From Pinus tabuliformis (lineage: Eukaryota > Streptophyta > Pinopsida > Pinales > Pinaceae), in NCBI GenBank assembly GCA_031772625.1, contig CM062816.1:1665645385-1665709384 (forward strand): a DNA stretch of 64,000 nucleotides, read 5' to 3'. Made by a program: the position numbers and the translations under genes. The stretch's first letter is position 1, and every line of letters begins with the position of its first letter. Below are positions 57,534-64,000 of this stretch, piece after piece. Below the pieces are notes generated by a model, which was given only the letters and a program-made list of their open reading frames with translations, made no database searches and was not told the DNA's origin.

Positions 57534-60500
57534 CCTTAGCTTCATTTTGGAGCCTCCCTACTAGCTTTTCACAGCAACTTTCCTTGCTTTGTCAAGCTTC
57601 AATGTTTTTCTTGCACAAGGGTAGCCTGTCAATCAGAGCTCTATGCATTCCCTTGATAAGCTAATAACCTGGACTTGGTTCAGGTGTAGGCTAAGAAGAT
57701 CCCCCAAGAAATTGCACAATTATCGAGGGAAACCAGCCTTCCCTTGAGAAATCGTGCAATCATGATTGGCTACTTGTTGGGCTCTAGAATTGTGCAATTC
57801 TGGGAGTCAACACTCATAGTAAAAATTACGCAATTTTCCCAAGAAGGGCTACTTAGCCCATAATTTGCATAAATCTGGGCAGCAGTCAGCTTCTCTGCCC
57901 AGAAGTTGAGCAAATCTCCTAGGCATCCAACCCAGCTCCCAACCAAAAATGTGCAATTTTCCCCAGCAGTCGAGTAGCCTCTTGCATGTGCAGCTCAGTT
58001 GACTGGTTCCCTTCGAGACTGAGGAAAACTGACTTGCATGCGTGGGCTACTTATCCCAAGGCAGCATGCAAAGGCATCCCTTGTTTTTGGGATCTATGTT
58101 TTGCAGTTGGAGGTTACATGCAAGGATCATTCAGAAACCTCCAACCAAGTGTCACTTTCCCTAGATTTATGGCATGCATGCCACAACCTTGTTGTTATAA
58201 AAACTCATCAACCGGATGTTGCAGATCTCATTCCTCACATCAACCTTGTAGCTCTCACATCCCACATCACATATAGGAGCAATCGGCACATTCAACTCAA
58301 CTATTTTGGGGTAAGCCCACTTTCCATGCCTTGTGTTGCATTTCTGTCTCTTTTTGTGTTTTTTCTTTGTATGGACATTATCTGCTTGATCCAAATTAGT
58401 TATTGTTGTCGTTTTGATACATACTAGCTTGTACTAGGATCGTTTTAGTTTTCATTTCTATCTCACTGTTGTAATTTTCATGAATGGTCACCAACTCGGT
58501 GACTCGATTCACCCACATGCATGTTGATTTGTTACTTGAATCTCTCATTCACTGTTTTCATGCAAGATCAATCACTTCTATTTTCACTTAATGTTGCCAT
58601 GAATTCACTTCCATATTTTCTTTCAGTTGCCCATCGGCAAGTCTGGCCAACATTGGCCCGGACTCTGCCTCACTAAGAGCCTCATCAAGAAAACATTGCG
58701 CAATCCTGAGAGGGAAGGCTATGTCTTCCTCTCAGGAAATGCACATTTCTACCCAATGACTATCCTCTAGGAATGTTTTGCACATTTCTAAAGGACAATG
58801 ACTGTTGGCCCAGAAAATTATGGAATGTAGTCACTGAGCCTACAACCATTGTAGCTGAGATTACGCATTGCGTAATTCCAACAGTCAGCAACCAGACTGG
58901 ACTATGCATTGCACAATTCTAGTAGTCAACTAGTCTCCCAGTAGCTTAGATTTTGCCTTTCACAGTCTTGGCAGTGAGTCTCCCAACCTCCTGGCCAAAA
59001 TTGCGCAACCTTCATGATCAGTGTCACAAGTATGTTGAAAGTCAGTTCTCAAGCTCATTTTGGTTTTCGACTAACATATTTCTTGCCATGAGTGTTTCCA
59101 TGTCTCCAGCTATTGCAAGTGTTCATCTACCTCTCAGCAGTGCAGGTACAATAGTTTCCAGGAGGGTAGAGTCGAAGACACTGTTCAGAGCACACCTGGA
59201 GATGCAGTTGATCAAATGTTTATGAGCTTTCCTACTCACGAAGATATCTAGTTGTTCATAGACAATAACATCAACTTATCATAGTGAGCAACATCATGAA
59301 CAACAGCTGAAGGCAACATACCGAATGAAATGAATGTAGCGAACGTAGTGAATGTAGTGAATACAGCGAATGCAGTGAATGCAGCGAACGCAATGGATGC
59401 GGTGAATGCAAGAGGAAGGTTGTTGACAACAAAAAGATGGAACAAAGTTGCAAGATCAAGTAGATCCATTAATGATGAAATAAACTTTGGAGACTCAGGC
59501 TATGAAGTGACGCGACATGAAGATCACATGAAGACAAAGAATGGAACAAAGAAGGAGTTGCATGTGCTAAAGAAGCAAAACAAGGAAGAACATGAAGTTG
59601 CATAGACAGACGAATGAGTTAAAACAAGAACAGGAACAATAGTGGGAGAAACATGCACTCACAGATGAAACTGCACCCATACAAGTCAAAGATCCATCCT
59701 AGCAGCTGGCATGGAGCAGACATGGTGAGTAGTGCCATTGATCGCATGCAAGGGATTCATTAGCATGCATGTCATTGTGTGCACACATGTGATCCAACCC
59801 CTTCAACACACTCACCAAGGTGAAGACAAGACGAAAGTCCAACTAGAGCTGAACATGTACTTCAACAAGTTGATGCACATGATAGCCAATACACACTTGA
59901 AGATCAACATGGACACTATGCATCAGTGTGTTGTTGGTTCAGCCGCACCTAAGAAGACCATGTGCATGTTAGCAAATGAGTTAGATGAAGGAGTTGAACC
60001 AATGCACCGGTTGCAACAAAGATAAGAGTTCGCTTCAGCAAGATGTCACCATGGGGTGCATGCACTCCATCACAAACCATTGGCATCATCTCACCACCTT
60101 CACCATCACAAGCATGTCAAAGAGTTGGTCTCATCACAACGAACAAAGTGTCATTGATGTCTTGCATGGGTTGCTCAAGCCATTTGGTCCCACATGGGAA
60201 CATGTGCATGTGTAACGTCATGTCAAGTGTAATTCGAGAGTCGGTAATTGTATGTAATAGTCATAGAGTAGAAGAAGAGTTATGACGGTAGATGAACGGT
60301 CACAAAGGGGAATGTCAAGGGTCACCACACCCTTTGTTATAAATCGAACCTCATAATTCATTATATAGGCTTTTGGTTAGCCAAGCTTCTGATAATACTA
60401 TCTTGGAGAGAGCTTGGATAATATTGTAACACGCCTTGGCTTCTCCACTGCACAGAGCTAGTTCATCTCTTTGGATGAGCAGGTGAATGTGGCTGTAACG

Positions 60501-61059
60501 TTTCACTATTTGGGTTAGTGGGTTTACATGGATGTATTGTATGATTCGAGCTTACACTTATTTATATAATAAGAGCCAACATGTTTTCATGCATATGTTT
60601 TTATTGTAGTTGGAGTGTTCCAGTTGCCTTAGAAATGTATGTTGTTTAACTTACGTAGTCATCTATGAACTGTTTTGTATGAAATTATATGAATCTTGTT
60701 GCAGATGTGTTGTTGGTTTAACCATCACTTTGGATTGCTAGCTGACTCACTTTCTAGCTTGTGATGTCTCTCTGCTCGTGTGTTCCCTGCCAAGATGAGT
60801 ACTATTATAGGTTGCCAAGGGGCGAACTCATCTCATCGCACCTGTGTTAGAACCTCTCATGCACCTTCCTTGACTCACTGTAGCAGTCACACCCTTGCTA
60901 CTAATAGAGTTATCTTACCTTCCTCTATGAGAAATCATGGTCAAGGCATTACCATACGACCCACTACTGGGACTCCTACACCAAATGGTCTGAGGTCTAA
61001 TTGGGACTTCTTACCGGGGGTATCCCCTTGACATGTTGGTTGCTCCAACACAATCAACA
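57534..61059 (+). mobile_element. near-complete solo LTR of Y, opposite orientation
   Basis: This is the reverse complement of the Y LTRs at 33447-36948 and 50941-54425. Its right end is intact (…ATCAACA at 61059). The left end lacks about 33 bases and joins Z sequence directly, with about 0.7 kb of Z also missing, so a deletion removed the LTR edge and any target duplication. Dyad clusters lie at about 57710-57965 and 58695-59015. There is no internal sequence, so it is a solo LTR or a truncated end. Confidence 0.8.
59329..59410 (+). repeat. 9 bp minisatellite in the solo LTR
   Basis: About nine copies of a unit like GTGAATGCA/GCGAACGTA. The other two Y LTR copies have only a trace of it, so it expanded in this copy. 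Confidence 0.85.
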
Positions 61060-62560
61060 CTACCATGTTAATCTGGTTATTTTTTCATCCTCTTTTACAT
61101 TATAATGAAGTTATCCTTCAATGGTTTTGAGAAACTCTTCTAATATGATCCTCCATTTCTTTAGTTTTTACAATTCTTTCAAGGATTATATGATGGATGG
61201 AGAATAATGTTCATAAGTGTAATAAATAGGGACATCTTAATTTTTTATGAAGCATAGAAGGATGTGAAAAAGAAACATATATGTAGTTTATTCATAATCT
61301 TAGTTTGTCCATTGAATTGACGATAGCGGAAATTATATCTATATCACTTATAATGGTCTTGAGTATTATGCACACTGTGAATGCTTCAACCACTTTAAAT
61401 GCTCTAAAATGATGAGAAAGATACAAAAAATAGCTATAATTTGTAATTTGATCTACCACTACCATAGTCATATTCTTTCCATCCTATTTGGGTAAATTGG
61501 TAATAAAATCCATTGAAACTTCTTGACAATGCTAGTTTTCTATGGATAATGTTAGAATAACACATATTCACCCACCTTATTTTTCACATCTTCTTAAAAT
61601 GATTTATTTTTAATAACTTTTTTAGAGGTGCAACTATTTGACCATTATTCTTGACAAACTTATGACAATACATCGTCAATCCTAAGAATCCTCTAATTTT
61701 CTTTAAGGTCTTAGGGGACTGAACATTCATTTATAGCTTTGATTTTGTTAAGGTCCACTTTAACACATTCATGGGAAACAATATTACCAAAGTATTTCAC
61801 TTTATGAATCTCAAAGAAACTCTTTGAAGGCTTTTCATATAGATTTTTCTCTTCCAATAGTGTTAAGACCCTCAACATGTTGTACATGGTATTCTTGAGA
61901 TTTACTATAGATTAGTATGTCATAAAAAACTATTCAAGAAAATTTCTAAAGGAATGATTTCAAATAGGATCCATCAAACCTTGAAACACTGAAGGTGCAT
62001 CAATAAGTTCTCTATAGAGTGAGCATGATGTTCTCTAAAATTATTAATGACCAACCTTTTAGTAGAAATATTTTTAATTTCAAATTTTATTTGGGAGATA
62101 AATGCATGTTCTAGGGATTTATGTTTTAAGAGATCCACCTCATGTTATATGATTTCATTTAACTTTCACATAAAACTTTTAACAAATTATTATTTTAAAT
62201 ATTATTTAACCTAGCACTCAACTTTTGAAATTATTGAAAGTGTTCTCTAATGTGTCATTGATGTCAACATGCCAAGGGGAGTGAAATTGGATCAACATAG
62301 AGTAGCTTGGATCATTCAATGCACAATGCAACATACAATGAGTTATCATTGATGTCTATGCCATAAGAGTGTGTTTTAACACACAAGAAATGAAATGGAA
62401 ATTGATGTAGATCAACATAACATGGAAGATAGATGACCCTTATTCTTTTTAGGGGCTCCCAAGGTGTTCAACCATCACCACAAGGGAGTTTAAAAATGAT
62501 GTAAAATATCAAAGGGAACATAGAATCCAATGAATGGATTTTCCTTCCCTCCTTCTTCTT
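61060..62560 (-). pseudogene. element Z, copy II pol remnant
   Basis: Collinear with 33290-33446 joined to 54431-56440. Integrase core traces lie at about 61310-61560 and the RT/RNase H link at about 61600-61800 (minus strand, VKVDLNKIK and LRGFLGL-like blocks). A deletion removes about 0.6 kb present in copy I (54845-55460). Here the sequence runs through the Y target site without interruption near 61190. It is heavily mutated. Confidence 0.7.
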
Positions 62561-63376
62561 ACCGAGGCTAGTATCGATCCTACCACCATGAATTATCTTA
62601 ATGAAATAAGAATCTAGACATAGGTGTTGTGGTAATAATGGGTCTAATTCATTGTTAATTAATGAAAGGAAAGGATGCCATGAAGTGTTGGTCTATCTAC
62701 TAGATGCTTGGAGCATCAAATGGTTTTCAATGCAAGATTTCATGATATTTCTTGATATTCGATATGTTAAATCCCCCTATACATGTCATTTATCACAAAG
62801 GTCCAAAATTAAAAACCTAAGCACTAATATCCCTTGAGCACCCAAAACATTGGATGTCGAAATGTCTATGAATTTCTCTAATAATTGAGATGGTTGGCTA
62901 ACGGTCAAGCCACTAGTCATAGAGTGCTTACCCGTTATTGCTTAAGGTCTAAGAGCTCTTGAGCCAAACTTTAGATCTACAAATGTCTATGGATTTCTAT
63001 AATACCTAATATGGATGGCTCCTCGTCAAATTGTTTATAGTACAACACTAGGATTTAGTGCATAATATCTATAAGCTTTCAATTCCTCCAAATAATGGAT
63101 GTGAAAATGCATAAATGCCAATAGTTTTTTCCAATACCTAATAAGATTCACCCCTAGAGAATATCTTCATCACACAGCACAATGATCTAGTTCCTAAGGG
63201 ATAAAATCCTCATCAAGCCCCTAAAACATCAAGTATGTAGAATTCAAAGGATTTTCCCAATGGCTAGAAGCCTAGGAAATGCCAGTTGGACAAGTTATGT
63301 GGCGTGCTATGTGGAGTAGGTCACATGGTAGTAGATGAGATGTGTCATAAAGATTTAGTATATTTTGATGGTCAAA
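62561..63376. other. no recognised feature
   Basis: About 0.8 kb with no open frame above 61 codons and no repeat I can match to the rest of the window. A degenerate repeat-like alternation of CTAATA and CAAATGTCTATGGATTTCT occurs at about 62855-63000. Confidence 0.5.
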
Positions 63377-63666
63377 TGTTAAATACCTATAATACTAGTG
63401 TAGCCCCTATATTGTTATTGTAGTGCCCCATAGAAATTCACTATAGTGAATTTTGTGTTGTTACATTACAACTATTATGTAGGACCTAATTATATTTTGA
63501 CCTTTGGGATACTATATATACCAAGGTGGTCTTGTCATTTGAGCCATCCAATAATTTTTCATTTATGTGATGTAAACGGAGGTTTCCTCCTTGATGTGGC
63601 TTATTATATAGTTGTTTATCTAGATTTTCTTATGTTTCCATGTTATTTTGATCTCAATACGTAACA
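63377..63666 (+). repeat. V-family LTR at the window edge
   Basis: 290 bases beginning TGTTAAATACCTATAATACTAGTG and ending ACGTAACA, collinear with the V LTRs (13330-13632, 16195-16526) but more diverged. TATATATACC at about 63513-63522 corresponds to their TATA-like site. It is the 5' LTR of another element, because V-type leader follows. Confidence 0.75.
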
Positions 63667-64000
63667 CTTGGTATTAGGACTCTTGATTCTAGCATTTTGT
63701 TGCTTCAAACACGTCATCATGGATTTTTTGCTATAATTGTTTCTATGAACCATGAACTTGATACCATGAACTTGTTACCATGTCTAAAAGGAATCTTGAT
63801 GAAAATCTTATTACTATTTCATACCTTTTTCAATAAATTTTTGGAGATATGGTACAAGGAAGTTAGAGTTTTGTACACTCTAAAATTATGTCTCAAACAA
63901 GTGTCTAAAGGAAACTCATCATGACTTTCTCCTTAAGCATCAGATTTGAATTCCATAAAAAGTTACTATAAGTAAGAAGACTATAGTTTTTTGGTTATAT
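63667..64000 (+). mobile_element. V-family element, 5' leader (runs off the window)
   Basis: A primer site like TTGGTATTAGGAC lies two bases after the LTR. The following sequence matches 13647-14110 (for example TTGCTTCAAACACGTCATCATGG and TTTTTGGAGATATG). Gag would lie beyond the window. Confidence 0.7.

Overview
This window looks like intergenic DNA from a large, repeat-rich plant nuclear genome. I found no convincing single-copy host gene, tRNA gene, rRNA gene or CRISPR array. Almost everything recognisable is a transposable element or simple repeat, many nested inside one another. Plant-type L1 LINEs with an RNase H tail, Ty3/gypsy elements primed by initiator-tRNA-Met, and a fragment that looks like a Penelope-like element (PLE) with its hammerhead ribozyme together suggest a land plant. 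A gymnosperm (conifer-like) is my best guess, because PLEs are known from conifers. That is inference; no marker gene is present.

Layout. 1-1486: AT-rich DNA, a candidate hammerhead ribozyme (598-638) and a PLE-like N-terminal ORF (650 to about 1486). 1487-6559: a 5'-truncated sense LINE (LINE-A) ending in poly(A). 6560-8660: a 2.1 kb degenerate tandem array of a roughly 22 bp unit, broken by a tRNA-type SINE at 8128-8273. 8735-11120 and 23969-28640: two halves of an antisense LINE (LINE-B). They were split by element W (11121-23968), an LTR element with 1.46 kb LTRs and an almost non-coding interior. W is itself interrupted by V (13121-16526), a small rearranged chromovirus derivative.

28968-62560: a degenerate antisense gypsy family (Z), apparently two bodies around a shared LTR-like repeat (28968-29465 plus 32240-32550, and 56618-57533). 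Z copy I carries a 2774 bp hAT-like insertion (29466-32239), dated by an empty copy of the same site at 57230-57237. It also carries element Y (33447-54425), a gypsy relic with 3.5 kb LTRs and a perfect 5 bp target duplication (CCTTT). Inside Y lies the youngest insertion, a tandem chromovirus pair A/B (37864-48914) with the order LTR-body-LTR-body-LTR. Z copy II is interrupted by an inverted, near-complete solo LTR of Y (57534-61059). A second V-family 5' LTR and leader (63377-64000) runs off the right edge.

Relative order of events, from nesting: LINE-B before W before V; Z before Y before A/B. Only copy B retains a long gag-pol reading frame (1399 codons), and even it ends at a nonsense codon shared with copy A. 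Nothing here appears fully autonomous. The most noteworthy observations are the hammerhead-PLE unit, the tandem LTR-sharing arrays in three families, the very long Y LTRs with arrays of TTGYGCAA-type dyads, and the hAT-like insertion with its paralogous empty site.
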